Source: Gilvirhabdus luticola
Lineage (GTDB): Bacteria; Bacteroidota; Bacteroidia; Flavobacteriales; Flavobacteriaceae
Assembly: GCF_032583975.1 (NCBI RefSeq)
Contig: NZ_JAWHTF010000001.1
Strand: one strand, 5' to 3'
DNA: 64,000 nucleotides
A model generated the notes under the pieces. That model saw nothing but the letters and a program-made list of their open reading frames with translations, was not told where the DNA came from and did not search any database. Below, in pieces: positions 8,001-17,395 of this stretch. Every line of letters starts with the position of its first letter. The stretch's first letter is position 1. Made by a program: the position numbers and the translations under genes.

Positions 8001-8035
8001 ATGATTAGCACCACCAAACTTTAATTCATTTTTTA

Positions 8036-9232
8036 TTATCTAATAATTTGACAAACCACGCCATGTGCAATAATATATATTTCACCTGATAGACCACTAA
8101 TATTATAGGTGTCTTCGCTTTCATTGTCTAAATCACCATGCTGATATGGGAATTGTCCAGGAGCAACAGTTGGTTCATCATTTTGTTTTTTAGTAGGATA
8201 TGGGTCATTCCCAATATATAAATGTGTTTCTTGAATTACAAAATCATCATTCATATTATAAGTAACTTCAGCTTCTCCAGTAACATCATCATAATTTACA
8301 CTTAAACTTCCAACCAAAGCACCTTTGTCGGTATCACATTGACCAGCTCCTGCATAGATATCAAAAGTGTATTCACCAGAAGGTAGTGGACCATTAGTCC
8401 AACCCCATCTTGAAAAGCCATTCTCAATAAAACAGGTGTCTATATCATCATTTCCTTTGGCAAACATAGTTTCACATCCACCAATTTCAATGTCTTTACA
8501 GGTTAACATAATATTATCTATTGCACCCGAATTGTTTAGTTCAAGTAACATACGAACAACTCCTTCTGTCCCTTCTAGGTCAATTAATTGCTTTCCATTA
8601 TCATGAAAATACGGAAGTTCTTTTTGAAGCAACACGTTGTCCATAGCATCATATAAAGTGATTACTGTTGGCAAATTAGTAGCTCCTTGATCTTCAAGGT
8701 CTAACAAATCTAAAGAGTGTAGCGTTACAGCACCATTGCCATAACCTGAAAAATTAAATTCCAAGCTCGTACCATTAATAGCACTATCATCAGGGTCAGA
8801 ACTGTCCAAATCTTCAGAAATAATAAGCACTTTCCCTAGTGAAGTATCGTTAGATGGTTGTGGTCCATCTTCCGATATCCCTGGTCCAGCAAAGGCTTCG
8901 TTTGGAGTTCCCAAATCAAAATCATTACCTGTAGGATTAGATGAGTCAAATATCATAGCTACATTTTCTCCTGGAAAATCAGGGTTAATTCCCATTACTG
9001 TAATACTTCCATCACAGCCTTCAGGGCTAACAACTGAAACGATATCTCCAGCTGCAAATCCTTCAAAATCAATAACAGTCACATCGCTGGCGAGACTATT
9101 ATTTTTGGTATACGATTTTGAGGGTTTTGAGATTACATCTCCGTTAGATTCTGTGTTCATGTTCAGGGTTTCATCAGAACAAGAAGTAAAAACCATTGCC
9201 ATAGCGGCAAATAGCATTCCTATTTTTTTCAT
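8036..9232 (-). CDS. large secreted/surface lipoprotein with repeated extracellular-type domains
   Basis: 398 aa. Lipobox FTSC at Cys18. A low-complexity linker is followed at about 52-250 by an Asp/Ser-rich beta-sandwich-like domain beginning VIDFEGFAAGD, of the type found in bacterial surface and choice-of-anchor proteins. The C-terminal 150 residues (CETMFAKG...GFSRWGWTNGPL...ETHLYIG...YNISGLSGEIYIIAHGVVC) form a second beta-rich domain recurrent in secreted proteins of Bacteroidota. Acidic composition fits an exported protein. No catalytic motif seen; adhesion or matrix function is only a guess. Confidence 0.75.
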   Translation of the reverse strand: MKKIGMLFAAMAMVFTSCSDETLNMNTESNGDVISKPSKSYTKNNSLASDVTVIDFEGFAAGDIVSVVSPEGCDGSITVMGINPDFPGENVAMIFDSSNPTGNDFDLGTPNEAFAGPGISEDGPQPSNDTSLGKVLIISEDLDSSDPDDSAINGTSLEFNFSGYGNGAVTLHSLDLLDLEDQGATNLPTVITLYDAMDNVLLQKELPYFHDNGKQLIDLEGTEGVVRMLLELNNSGAIDNIMLTCKDIEIGGCETMFAKGNDDIDTCFIENGFSRWGWTNGPLPSGEYTFDIYAGAGQCDTDKGALVGSLSVNYDDVTGEAEVTYNMNDDFVIQETHLYIGNDPYPTKKQNDEPTVAPGQFPYQHGDLDNESEDTYNISGLSGEIYIIAHGVVCQIIR

Positions 9233-9462
9233 ATTTAAATTGTATTTTGATTAATAGCACTGAAAAATTACTTCTAAATGTCAAGCCGCCAAAAAAAAAT
9301 CGACAAGATTGTTATTTAGTCGGTCAATCATATAATTGTTTGATTAAAATAAAACTTAATGAGGTAGCCCTAATAGATTAGAAAAACTGAATTTACAATA
9401 ATAGAACAAAAAAATTATCCTAATAATGGCTGGTTTAATACTAATTTCACAATATCAAAGGT

Positions 9463-9612
9463 TTATTTTTGTCTCATTTCTGAATACTTATTAGAAGCTG
9501 TATTGGGTGGTAAAATAAGTTTGTTTTCAGAACTCTTTGCAGTATTATTCTGTTTGGTCGTACCACATGATGTCACTAAAAAAATAATTGTAATAATCAA
9601 TACTCTATGCAT
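9463..9612 (-). CDS. mini-lipoprotein (49 aa)
   Basis: ATG at 9612, TAA at 9463-9465. Signal HRVLIITIIFLV followed by lipobox V-T-S-C (Cys16) and GTTKQNN, then a short polar tail. The textbook lipobox in so short an ORF supports it being real. Function unknown; it sits just outside the first copy of the composite repeat array. Confidence 0.55.
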   Translation of the reverse strand: MHRVLIITIIFLVTSCGTTKQNNTAKSSENKLILPPNTASNKYSEMRQK

Positions 9613-9670
9613 AATTTGAAATTTAACTTTTTAATAAAAATACTAAATTCCTAATTTTTATAAAACCAAA

Positions 9671-9772
9671 AAAACCGAGACAACGATGTTGAGGTTTATT
9701 ATCTGCTGCTCTAAATACTAATTTGTCGAACGAATTTAATGAAAATTGACGAGGTTTGCTTTGTATTAATAT
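9671..9772 (-). repeat. array repeat R1 (diverged, family 1)
   Basis: A hairpin (AAACC...CAAC-GAT-GTTG...GGTTT) is followed by TGCTGCTCT, TTTGTCGAACGA, then TTTAATGAAA and GACGAGGTTTGC. It aligns with the better preserved copies downstream but has lost the CCCCC run. It marks the left limit of the array. Strand is given as that of tRNA-Asn, which has the same orientation. Confidence 0.6.
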
Positions 9773-9871
9773 ATTACAAAAGTTGTTAATATTTTCAAAC
9801 AGGGTGCTAGAATTTATTTAACCCTGTTATTATAATTTGTGTTTTGTTATTAATTTAAATATATAAGCAAT

Positions 9872-10096
9872 TTAAAAGAGTATACCAGACATTAGGATAA
9901 TATACAAAAAGATAATAATTTGAATTACTAAAACATTACAAACTATAAAGGTAAACACAAACCAAAATATCAATTTCATTTTAGAAATAGTGCTTTTTCT
10001 CCTTTGGATATATCGAATAATAAATAATGTAATTATAAAGGAAGGAATTACTCCATATTTTAGACCAGCAATTATTAATTCATCACTAATGCTCAT
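9872..10096 (-). CDS. small two-helix membrane protein (74 aa)
   Basis: Two hydrophobic helices (about residues 8-26 and 42-72) separated by a basic loop (RYIQRRKSTISKMK). Not recognised. It is the only gene between repeats R1 and R2, i.e. a single-gene unit of the array. Confidence 0.55.
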   Translation of the reverse strand: MSISDELIIAGLKYGVIPSFIITLFIIRYIQRRKSTISKMKLIFWFVFTFIVCNVLVIQIIIFLYIILMSGILF

Positions 10097-10160
10097 ATTA
10101 TAAAAGTAATCAATAAGTTAAATATAGAATATGAGTTATGTCAATATAAATCACAAACAA

Positions 10161-10262
10161 AAAAATCCTTACTATTTCTAATAAGGATTTTACTATTCTG
10201 CTCCCCTAATATCGTTTTGTCAAAACATTTTTATAAAGAATTGATGTGTTTGTCAAATTAAA
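10161..10262 (-). repeat. array repeat R2 (family 1)
   Basis: Hairpin AAATCCTTA...TAAGGATTT, then CTGCTCCCCTAATATCGTTT, a degenerate TGTCAAAAC in place of TGTCGAACC, and ATAAAGAATTGATG. Same order of elements as R7, R9 and R15. Confidence 0.7.
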
Positions 10263-10285
10263 GATGAAATTCTTATCTTTAGTTT

Positions 10286-10408
10286 ATGAAATCAAAAGCA
10301 ACAATAAAATTTACTATAATTTCAATTATAGTTGCATTTATTTTAATAGTTCTTTTATATTTTGTTTGTAAGGATACTTACGATAAGATCATGAGCTGTT
10401 TTTGGTAA
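10286..10408 (+). CDS. small single-pass membrane protein (40 aa)
   Basis: ATG at 10286, TAA at 10406-10408. Basic N-terminus MKSKATIKF, one helix (TIISIIVAFILIVLLYFV), then CKDTYDKIMSCFW. Typical topology of a small bitopic membrane protein. Not recognised; lies directly beside repeat R2. Confidence 0.45.
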   Translation: MKSKATIKFTIISIIVAFILIVLLYFVCKDTYDKIMSCFW

Positions 10409-10515
10409 ACTACTAACAATAATCTATTAGTTTTTTAAATTATTAAATTTCTTAATTCTGATTGAAAAACTGCCGATTTTCTAATTTGGATTGTAACCTT
10501 ATATGCAACCTTTTT

Positions 10516-10574
10516 AGAAGAAAAACTTGGCAAGATGGCATAATTGGGAGTTAATGCACATAATGCAGTTAAAA
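10516..10574. mobile_element. remnant of integrative-element end (TTGGCAAG + ATGCA repeats)
   Basis: AGAAGAAAAACTTGGCAAG followed by two ATGCA motifs nine bases apart and GTTAAAA. It matches the sequence upstream of the broken integrase gene (about 19531-19602), where three ATGCA motifs occur. No coding part of an element remains here. Confidence 0.5.
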
Positions 10575-10616
10575 CAAAAAGCTTCTCTTAAGGAAGCTTT
10601 AATCTACAAATGGTAA

Positions 10617-11048
10617 TTACTTTAGATAAAGTTCTGTTTTAGCGTCACTTCCTTCATTATATTTTATAATTAAAGTGCTAGTGTTTAGAGTGATAATTTC
10701 AGCAGTAAAATCTCCAACTTTTAAGGTGTTCCTATTTATGCTGTAGTCTTCTGAAGTCGATTGAATGGTGCTACAATTATCACCTGAATATTCCTGAATA
10801 CTTGCGTATGTTGATTCAAAATTAATATTAAAAAGTAATCTGCAAGGATCTAATATGACATCTGCAACTCCATTAGTTGTACTAGCTTTAAAAGTCCAGA
10901 TACCAAGAATTTTTTCAAGATTTTGCACAGATAGATCATCCTTACCATTATTGAGCGAATCATCTTTACTACAATTTATAACCAGCATGAACAAAGTCGC
11001 TAACAATATTACTCTCTTCGGTTTTAAGTTTAATGCTTTTGTAATCAT
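10617..11048 (-). CDS. lipocalin-like lipoprotein
   Basis: 143 aa. Signal with lipobox V-I-N-C (Cys26) and SKDDS, typical of Bacteroidota lipoproteins. The mature part (ILGIWTFKASTTNGV...CRLLFNINFESTY...) has the start and strand pattern of the lipocalin-like family common in this phylum. Ligand unknown. Single gene in the interval R2-R3. Confidence 0.6.
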   Translation of the reverse strand: MITKALNLKPKRVILLATLFMLVINCSKDDSLNNGKDDLSVQNLEKILGIWTFKASTTNGVADVILDPCRLLFNINFESTYASIQEYSGDNCSTIQSTSEDYSINRNTLKVGDFTAEIITLNTSTLIIKYNEGSDAKTELYLK

Positions 11049-11519
11049 ACGAATTAAATATTAAATGAGGTGTCTTTACTATGTTACCTGTAAATAAAAA
11101 TCAAATATTATCTTATGATTATGTTCTTATTAACACCTCTATTTGTAAAAATAGATAAAATTGTTTTAATATAAATACAATCAAATTATCTCAAGGTTTT
11201 AGAAACAAAAAAAGTCCAACATTTCTTCTGGACTTTTCTTCTTGTGCTCCTCTTAATATTGTTTTGTCGAATCATTTTAATGAAGAGTTGATAAGATTTT
11301 CCTCATTCAGCAATATAAATTGAAAATTCGTTCAAGTTCATTCTAGTATATTAATAATCAATATATTGAATCGAATTAAATTCACTAGGCTATTCTAAAA
11401 AGGGTAATAGAAGTCTAAATTTACTATCTTTAACTTTATATATTTATTCAGCACGGCTTCAATTAATTGTCAACAAAATGAATGAAACGTCAATTATTAA
11501 CTAACTTAAATCAAATACA
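11049..11519. other. non-coding interval holding repeat R3
   Basis: About 470 bp without a convincing gene. Besides R3 it contains only AT-rich leader sequence for the lipoprotein on its left and the small membrane protein on its right. Confidence 0.5.
11207..11309 (-). repeat. array repeat R3 (family 1)
   Basis: Terminator-like hairpin AAAAGTCCA...TGGACTTTT, then GTGCTCCTCTTAATATTG, TTTTGTCGAATC, ATTTTAATGAAGAG and a CCTCATT that can pair back with AATGAAG through a G-U pair. Confidence 0.75.
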
Positions 11520-11708
11520 ATGGATTACAAAAAAACAATAATTAAACTTTTCGCTTGTTTGATACTTTCACCGGTGGTTATCTATATTATTTTAGGAGCA
11601 GCACGTTTAGCTGGTTCTACATATGAAATGACAAATGGTGAAACATGGGTTATTTGGCTACTCATGGCTATTATGATTAATCTGTCCATTACGAATAAAG
11701 CATCGTAA
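11520..11708 (+). CDS. small two-helix membrane protein (62 aa)
   Basis: Hydrophobic helices at about 8-28 and 42-56 joined by a polar loop (GSTYEMTNGET). Not recognised. It is the only gene between repeats R3 and R4, and R4 begins 12 bp after its stop, so the R4 hairpin is its terminator. Confidence 0.5.
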   Translation: MDYKKTIIKLFACLILSPVVIYIILGAARLAGSTYEMTNGETWVIWLLMAIMINLSITNKAS

Positions 11709-11720
11709 CAATTAAACCAA

Positions 11721-11800
11721 TAAGCCCAACATCTCTGTTGGGCTTTGTCTTTTTGCTTCCCCTCTTGGACAACTAGTTAACCGCCAAATATTTTAATTTA
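11721..11800 (-). repeat. array repeat R4 (closest to the tRNA-Asn tail)
   Basis: Hairpin AAGCCCAAC...GTTGGGCTT, then TTGCTTCCCCTCTTGG. The last part matches the tRNA-Asn 3' end (TTGCTCCCCCTCTTGG, 30991-31006) at 15 of 16 positions. A degenerate GTTAACC stands where the tRNA has CGAACC. This copy is the strongest sign that the repeats derive from a tRNA tail. Confidence 0.65.
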
Positions 11801-11964
11801 GAGGTCATAAAATCTCAAATTTTAGAAATACTCGCTATTAATTAAGTGTTTTTATTAATCTTTTTTTTGGTAAGTTTTAAAGACCATCTAATACCAGAAG
11901 AAATATTTCTAATGCTTATCTTAACCGCATTAATATTTTGTGAATTGATACTATAATTTTTAAC

Positions 11965-13197
11965 ATGAAACTAGACTTAAATTTTGTTCGTTCCCAATTC
12001 CCAGCTTTTAAGGAAGCATCTCTGGAAGGTTGGGCCTTTTTTGAAAATGCTGGAGGATCCTATCCTTGTAAACAATTTATCAAACTATTGACAGATTTTT
12101 ATATGAAAAATAAGGTGCAGCCATATTATCCTTATCCAGCTTCTCAAAATGCAGGAGCGCTAATGGATGCTTCATACACTCGTATGGCATCCTATTTGAA
12201 TGTTAATCCAGAAGAAATTCATTTTGGGCCATCCACGACTCAAAATGTATACGTTTTGGCAAATGCAATGCTCCCAATATGTAAAAATGGCGATGAAATT
12301 GTCGTTTCTTGTCAAGATCATGAAGCCAATTCTGGAGCGTGGAGGCGTTTAAAAAATCGGGGTGTAAATGTAATTGAATGGCCTGTTGATCCTGAAAATG
12401 GTATGCTTTCTGTTCGTAAATTGAAGAAAATTCTATCCAGTCGTACCAAAATAGTGGCATACCCACATTGTTCAAATGTTATTGGTCATATAAATCCAGT
12501 TGAAGACATCAGCAAGTTGGCCCATTCTGTAGGAGCAATGACTGTTGTGGACGGTGTTGGCTATGCACCACATGGGTTTCCAAATCTAGACAGACTAGGG
12601 GCAGACGTCTATCTGTTTTCTTTGTATAAAACATTTGGCCCTCATTTGGGAATGATGTATATAAATAGTTCGTTAATGAGTATAATGAAAAACCAATCTC
12701 ACTTTTTTAAAGATGGAGATACCCGGGGAATGTTTACCCCTGCAGGTCCAGATCATGCTCAAATTGCATCTGTAAATGGTATCCTTGATTATTTTGATAC
12801 TATTTATGAGCATCATTTTAACAAGGGTGCCGCTCCTAATGATAAAAATAATGCTTTAAAAGAAATGTTTCGTGATCATGAAACGGAATTGTTGACTCAA
12901 TTATTAGAGTTTTTAAGATCTCGTGATGATGTACAAATTATTGGACCAGATATTGTTAAGGATAGGCTTCCTATTGTATCAATAATTCCTCAAAATAAAA
13001 GTATTCAAGAAGTTTATAAAAGTTTAGTTCACCATAAGTTAATGGCTGGATATGGACATTTTTATGCCGTTAGACCATTGCTTGGAATGAACATTGACCT
13101 AAATCCAGGAGTTTTAAGATTCTCGTTCGTACACTATACAAGCAAAGAGGAAATTGAGCAGTTAATAGAAGGGCTATCAATAGCTCTATCTAGCTAG
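11965..13197 (+). CDS. PLP-dependent aminotransferase class V fold enzyme (cysteine desulfurase/epimerase-like)
   Basis: 410 aa, fold type I. PLP lysine K222 in FSLYKTFGPH, PLP-ring Asp196 in VVDGVGY, and the stacking His119 in CQDHEAN. The C-terminal domain is complete, and there is no export signal. It lacks the short active-site-loop Cys motif expected for IscS/SufS, so sulfur donation is not established; relatives include isopenicillin-N epimerases and selenocysteine-lyase-like enzymes. It starts a block of larger metabolic genes unlike the surrounding short units. Confidence 0.8.
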   Translation: MKLDLNFVRSQFPAFKEASLEGWAFFENAGGSYPCKQFIKLLTDFYMKNKVQPYYPYPASQNAGALMDASYTRMASYLNVNPEEIHFGPSTTQNVYVLANAMLPICKNGDEIVVSCQDHEANSGAWRRLKNRGVNVIEWPVDPENGMLSVRKLKKILSSRTKIVAYPHCSNVIGHINPVEDISKLAHSVGAMTVVDGVGYAPHGFPNLDRLGADVYLFSLYKTFGPHLGMMYINSSLMSIMKNQSHFFKDGDTRGMFTPAGPDHAQIASVNGILDYFDTIYEHHFNKGAAPNDKNNALKEMFRDHETELLTQLLEFLRSRDDVQIIGPDIVKDRLPIVSIIPQNKSIQEVYKSLVHHKLMAGYGHFYAVRPLLGMNIDLNPGVLRFSFVHYTSKEEIEQLIEGLSIALSS

Positions 13198-13398
13198 GCA
13201 TTATAAAGGAAGTTTTAATCACTCTTAATATCATAAAAGACAAATATAATTGTTTATTAAAAAAATTTATTTGATTATCTTTCAATTGCCTTACAATATT
13301 CATTACAATAAATAAAATTTAAATAGTTAGCGATAAACATAATGGATAAAAACACAATGTACTTATCACTATCTTGTTTGTAATTCAAATATTATAAA

Positions 13399-14046
13399 AT
13401 GGTTATACAAAAAAAAGTGGGGTTTATTTCAGTATTGTTCATAATTTCAATGCATTCATGGTGTCAGCAACAAATCAATTTAGTTGATAAATTCCAAAAT
13501 CAGAAAATAAAGGCAGTGAATCGTTCAATAACGTTGTATGGAGATCAACGGGATGCTATAGAATTGAATGCAGAGAATAGCAGCGGTATTGGAATTATTG
13601 AAGATCTGGAATTTGAAAAAGGAATTATTGAAATTGAATTATTAGGAGAAAACAATCCGGGTAAAAGTTTTATAGGAATCGCTTTTAATATCCAGAACAA
13701 CGACACTTATGAAGCCGTATATTTCAGGCCTTTTAATTTCGTTGCAGAAGAACAAATAAGAAAAGAGCATATGGTTCAATATATATATCATCCTGAATTT
13801 ACCTGGAGAAAATTAAGATCTGAAAGAACAGGAATATTTGAAAAGGGGATAAGAATTCCTCCAGACCCTGAAGATTGGTTTAAAGTAAGCATACACATAA
13901 AAGAAAACAACATTGAAGTATATGTAAATGATTTATCGGAGCCTTCATTAATTGTCGACAGATTAAGTTCAACAAAATCAAAAAAAATAGGGGTTTGGTC
14001 GGGATATGGCTCTTCTGGAAGATTTAAGAATCTGATTATAAAATAA
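13399..14046 (+). CDS. secreted concanavalin-like beta-sandwich protein (DUF1080-type)
   Basis: 215 aa with a Sec signal (to about residue 23, HSWCQQQ). The mature domain is beta-rich and has elements of the LamG/DUF1080 fold: FEKGIIEIELLG, GKSFIGIAFN, EAVYFRPFNF, WFKVSIHIKENNIEVYVND, and KKIGVWSGYGSSGRFKNLII at the end. Such domains bind or cleave carbohydrates. Directly followed by an amidase gene. Substrate unknown. Confidence 0.7.
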   Translation: MVIQKKVGFISVLFIISMHSWCQQQINLVDKFQNQKIKAVNRSITLYGDQRDAIELNAENSSGIGIIEDLEFEKGIIEIELLGENNPGKSFIGIAFNIQNNDTYEAVYFRPFNFVAEEQIRKEHMVQYIYHPEFTWRKLRSERTGIFEKGIRIPPDPEDWFKVSIHIKENNIEVYVNDLSEPSLIVDRLSSTKSKKIGVWSGYGSSGRFKNLIIK

Positions 14047-14082
14047 TAACCGTCCCCTACAAACTTTATTAAAATAAAAGTT

Positions 14083-15714
14083 ATGATTTGCATATATTTT
14101 CTATCACCCATTAAAAAATTTAAATTATATAACATATTTAGCTTAAAAATAGTCTTCCCTCTGATGGTCGGGCTTTTAGCAGTTTCATGTGAGTCATCAA
14201 AAGAGCAAAGTCTGGCAACAGTCTTACCAATTCACGATGAGATTACAATTGATGAAATTCAAAAGGCCTATTCGACGGAAGCCTATTCCATAAAGGCGCT
14301 CACACAGTTTTATTTGGACAGGATTGAAAACTTAAACTTTAATGGCCCCAAACTGAATGCCATAATCACCTTAAACCCTGATGTATTAAAGATAGCAACA
14401 CAACTTGATGATGAAATGCAAAATGGAAGGATTCGTGGTCCTTTGCATGGTATTCCTGTTTTGCTGAAAGACAATATTGATACAGGAGATAAAATGCCTT
14501 GTACGGCAGGCGCCATACCTATGAAAGACTCTTATCCCTTACAAGACAGTCCGCTTGCGGCTCAATTACGTGAAGCAGGAGCCGTAATTCTTGGAAAAGC
14601 GAATTTGAGTGAATGGGCCAATTTTCATTCCTCTTATTCTTCAAGTGGTTGGAGCGGTTTGGGTGGCCAAACCAAAAACCCATATGATGTCACTCGAAAT
14701 CCTTGTGGCTCAAGTTCAGGATCAGGAGTTGCGGTAGCTGCCAATCTATGTGTCGTTGCCATTGGTACCGAAACCAATGGGTCTATAGTATGTCCGTCTA
14801 ACAACAATGGCATTGTTGGCATTAAACCAACTGTGGGCCTCATAAGCCGGAGGGGTATCATTCCTATTTCCTTTTCACAAGATACCGGTGGCCCTATGGC
14901 GAGGACTGTAAAAGATGCCGCTATTAGCTTAGGGACATTAACTGCAATAGACACTCTAGATGGTGCTACATTGTCGCCGGGTAGAATAGCCTATAAGGAT
15001 TACACCCAATTTCTTAATGCAGACGGTATCAAAGGAAAAATCATTGGTTATTGGAAGTCACCTTTGGGAAATCATATGAGAATGACAAAAGTAATGGAAG
15101 AAGCCGTATCCTACTTTAAAAGCCAAGGTGCAACGATAGTCGAATTAGACAGTATTATGGATAGTAATGCTGTCGAATTTTCTAGGACAGTTATGTATTT
15201 TGAGTTTAAGGATGGCCTTAACACCTATTTAAAGGGTTTGGGTACGCAACGAACAGCTAAAGATTTGGAAGACTTAATTAAGAAAACATTTTCGGATAGT
15301 ATTGAAATGCAATACTTCGACCGTCAAAGAATGATAACTGCACAGTCTAAAGAATCCTTGGATTCTGAAGAATATCAGGATGCCCTTAAATTTATGCACC
15401 AAATGGCACGGGAAGAAGGTATTGATAAAATCATGGACGAAAATCATTTGGATGCTATAATAGCTCCCACCGGAGGTCCAGCTTGGAAAACCGATCTAAT
15501 TAATGGAGATAACTTTGGAATTTTTAGCTCTTCTCCAGCTGCGATTTCAGGCTACCCCAACATTACGGTGCCTATGGGTAATTTAGATGGATTGCCGGTT
15601 GGACTCTCAATTTTTGGTCGAGCCTGGTCTGAACCCATACTCTTGGAAATTGCATATAGTTATGAACAAGGAACTAGAAAAAGGTTTACTCCAAAGTATC
15701 TTAATGCAGAATAA
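14083..15714 (+). CDS. amidase-signature-family hydrolase, lipoprotein
   Basis: 543 aa. Lipobox A-V-S-C at Cys36 places it in the envelope. Amidase-signature triad: K129 (PVLLKDNIDTG), cis-Ser in NPCGSSSGSG (about S210), and nucleophile S234 (TETNGSIVCPS). Family members hydrolyse amides of amino acids, peptides or carboxamides. Starts 36 bp after the DUF1080-like gene and is probably co-transcribed. An extracytoplasmic location suggests use of an external amide; the exact one is unknown. Confidence 0.85.
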   Translation: MICIYFLSPIKKFKLYNIFSLKIVFPLMVGLLAVSCESSKEQSLATVLPIHDEITIDEIQKAYSTEAYSIKALTQFYLDRIENLNFNGPKLNAIITLNPDVLKIATQLDDEMQNGRIRGPLHGIPVLLKDNIDTGDKMPCTAGAIPMKDSYPLQDSPLAAQLREAGAVILGKANLSEWANFHSSYSSSGWSGLGGQTKNPYDVTRNPCGSSSGSGVAVAANLCVVAIGTETNGSIVCPSNNNGIVGIKPTVGLISRRGIIPISFSQDTGGPMARTVKDAAISLGTLTAIDTLDGATLSPGRIAYKDYTQFLNADGIKGKIIGYWKSPLGNHMRMTKVMEEAVSYFKSQGATIVELDSIMDSNAVEFSRTVMYFEFKDGLNTYLKGLGTQRTAKDLEDLIKKTFSDSIEMQYFDRQRMITAQSKESLDSEEYQDALKFMHQMAREEGIDKIMDENHLDAIIAPTGGPAWKTDLINGDNFGIFSSSPAAISGYPNITVPMGNLDGLPVGLSIFGRAWSEPILLEIAYSYEQGTRKRFTPKYLNAE

Positions 15715-15856
15715 TAATGTTCTTTATTAAAAGTTGTTCTTCATCTAAAAGAATATTTACCTGTAGAGTTAGATTTTGCTTTATATGAAAGCATTCTAAT
15801 ATTTAGTTTCATGATTTTTAAATTTTAAATATTAATTAAAAATGGAGCACCTCAAT

Positions 15857-15913
15857 AAAATTTGGGGCACCTAGTAGGGCACTTTTTCTGAACATAAACT
15901 TGGCAAGTTGACG
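15857..15913. mobile_element. left copy of integrative-element end
   Basis: Contains GGGGCACCTAGTAGGGCAC, TTTTTCTGAAC and AAACTTGGCAAGTT. It aligns without gaps with 19509-19556 beside the broken integrase, where GGGCAC is replaced by GGATAC. Three GTGCYC-type motifs here (GTATCC-type there) are spaced like recombinase arm sites. The two copies are direct repeats enclosing about 3.7 kb. Confidence 0.55.
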
Positions 15914-15934
15914 TTTTAAAAAAGTAATTCTGTT

Positions 15935-16043
15935 GACACTAGAAAAAAGAAACTGGATGTAATCATCCTGGTGTAAATAATCTGGAGTGCTCAAGTAATA
16001 AAAATCACCTAAAATCTTAAAAAGGAAGCTAACCACTCCCCTT
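15935..16043 (+). pseudogene. duplicated 3' end of dps plus its terminator
   Basis: About 109 bp nearly identical to the end of the intact dps gene and its terminator (17869-17977). The coding part covers only the last ~15 codons, and a C-to-A change makes TAC a TAA stop. It abuts the element end at 15857-15913, so it probably arose in the same rearrangement. Confidence 0.8.
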
Positions 16044-16124
16044 TAATAACTTTAATAACTTTAATAACCGAAGCAATATTAAATATGACCATATTGTTTA
16101 TTTTTGACTCTTAAAAACATAATT

Positions 16125-16274
16125 ATGATTTTAGGAGTTTCAGAATGGTTAAGTGGTAAATTAGGATGGAAAACATCTCATATCCGAATTGCTTTTGTAG
16201 TGTCAGTATTAATCTTTGGGGTTGGTATTGGGCTTTATTTAATTCTTTGGATAGTTAAAATGTTTTCAAAATAG
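16125..16274 (+). CDS. PspC-domain mini-protein (49 aa)
   Basis: ATG at 16125, TAG at 16272-16274. The sequence follows the PspC pattern: GVSEWLSGKLGW, then IRIAFVVSVLIFGVGIGLYLILWIVKMF, one membrane helix preceded by an amphipathic segment. PspC proteins sit in the inner membrane and take part in envelope-stress responses; a domain-only version like this is common. A perfect terminator follows five bases downstream. Confidence 0.8.
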   Translation: MILGVSEWLSGKLGWKTSHIRIAFVVSVLIFGVGIGLYLILWIVKMFSK

Positions 16275-16278
16275 GAGA

Positions 16279-16303
16279 AAAGGGGAGCTAACCACTCCCC
16301 TTT
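16279..16303 (+). terminator. terminator of the PspC-like gene
   Basis: AAAGGGGAG (16279-16287) pairs with CTCCCCTTT (16295-16303), loop CTAACCA. The same loop and stem type recurs at 17954-17976 and in the dps remnant near 16019-16043. Confidence 0.8.
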
Positions 16304-16435
16304 AACTTTTCAATCTCAAGGCTAATTTCCATTTCAACAAAATATGTATCTTTAGGAAGGATCATAGCTAAACAGTTGTGCTTCATTATGACCCGCCCTG
16401 AATAAAGGCTACACTAATAAATAGTAACGATAAAA

Positions 16436-16843
16436 ATGGTTAAATCCTTCAAAAAATCTATCAACATAGAAGATATTGTTCAGGTAATAGTTGGATCCAC
16501 TGCATTGACTGTTCCTGTAGCATTCTCAGAAGAATCTTGGAGGCTTAGTGAAACGTTACCTTTACTTAATGTAATTGTACTTGTTTTTTTATCGTTACTA
16601 TTTATTAGTTTATATTCTATTCAAGGTATATTTCAAGGACAAATAAAGCATAGATTATCCCATTTCTTTCTTCGAATAATTATTGATTATGGAATTGCAC
16701 TTATAATTGTTTTTATTGTATTATTTGCACTCAATAAAATGCCAATTTTAGACGATCCCATAATTGCCTTAAAAAGAATAATTATACTCGGTTTTCCTGC
16801 ATCTATGGGTGGGGTCATTGTTGATGGGTTTGACAAAGAATAA
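16436..16843 (+). CDS. DUF2391-type integral membrane protein
   Basis: 135 aa with about four hydrophobic helices. YSIQGIFQGQIKHRL followed by a long helix pair and the ending RIIILGFPASMGGVIVDGF matches the DUF2391 family of inner-membrane proteins. Function of the family is unknown. It lies in the segment with PspC and Dps, which hints at a stress theme. Confidence 0.65.
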   Translation: MVKSFKKSINIEDIVQVIVGSTALTVPVAFSEESWRLSETLPLLNVIVLVFLSLLFISLYSIQGIFQGQIKHRLSHFFLRIIIDYGIALIIVFIVLFALNKMPILDDPIIALKRIIILGFPASMGGVIVDGFDKE

Positions 16844-17395
16844 CTAGATATAGATAAACATCTATTCATTTCATAAATGAAAATGATGAGAAATGCACGA
16901 AAGCACTCGGTTACAGGAATGTCTAATCATGTTTTTGAAACGTAAAACTATAAATCAAAGGTCGGTGTTATGTGATAGTATAGTGGGTTAATATCCGCTA
17001 CGGAATCAGACACGAACACGTTGTAGCACATTAAGCTAAAACTGACTTTTGTAACTGCTCGTTGCACTCTCCCATGCCTTTAAGTAAATGCGTTTGAACT
17101 AAAGTCCTTCACAAATAAATTTATTATTCAATTGTACTAAAATAGTGTTAAAAGCTGTTAAGTACTTGGTTTTCAGCAATATTTTATTATATTATATATA
17201 TGGAATGTAATTCGAAAATCAAATTAAAAGTCTTCTAGTTCAGAATAATTAGATTTACTTCTCTCAAAGCGGAATAATCCTTCAATTATATTACACAAAA
17301 ATTAAACAGTTAAGCAATTGTTTGATGATTCAAAGGAATCCTAAATCAAACTGTCTGCTTTATAAAATTACTAACATTTAAAATAAAAATTAATC
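16844..17395. other. non-coding stretch with one imperfect palindrome
   Basis: About 550 bp without a credible gene. At 16966-17036 a relatively GC-rich imperfect inverted repeat occurs (TTATGTGATAG against GTAGCACATTAA, and GCTAC with GTAGC), containing ACACGAACACGTT. A sequence of similar type (ACACGAGACCGTT in a hairpin) lies at 49709-49768. The rest is AT-rich leader for dps. Confidence 0.4.

Noticed and set aside
14634..14954. 106-codon minus-strand ORF within the amidase gene
   Set aside because: Opposite strand of the conserved amidase signature; an artefact of its Gly/Ser codons.
15836..16036. 66-codon minus-strand ORF
   Set aside because: Reads the antisense of the duplicated dps tail and the element end; its C-terminal part is translated repeat.
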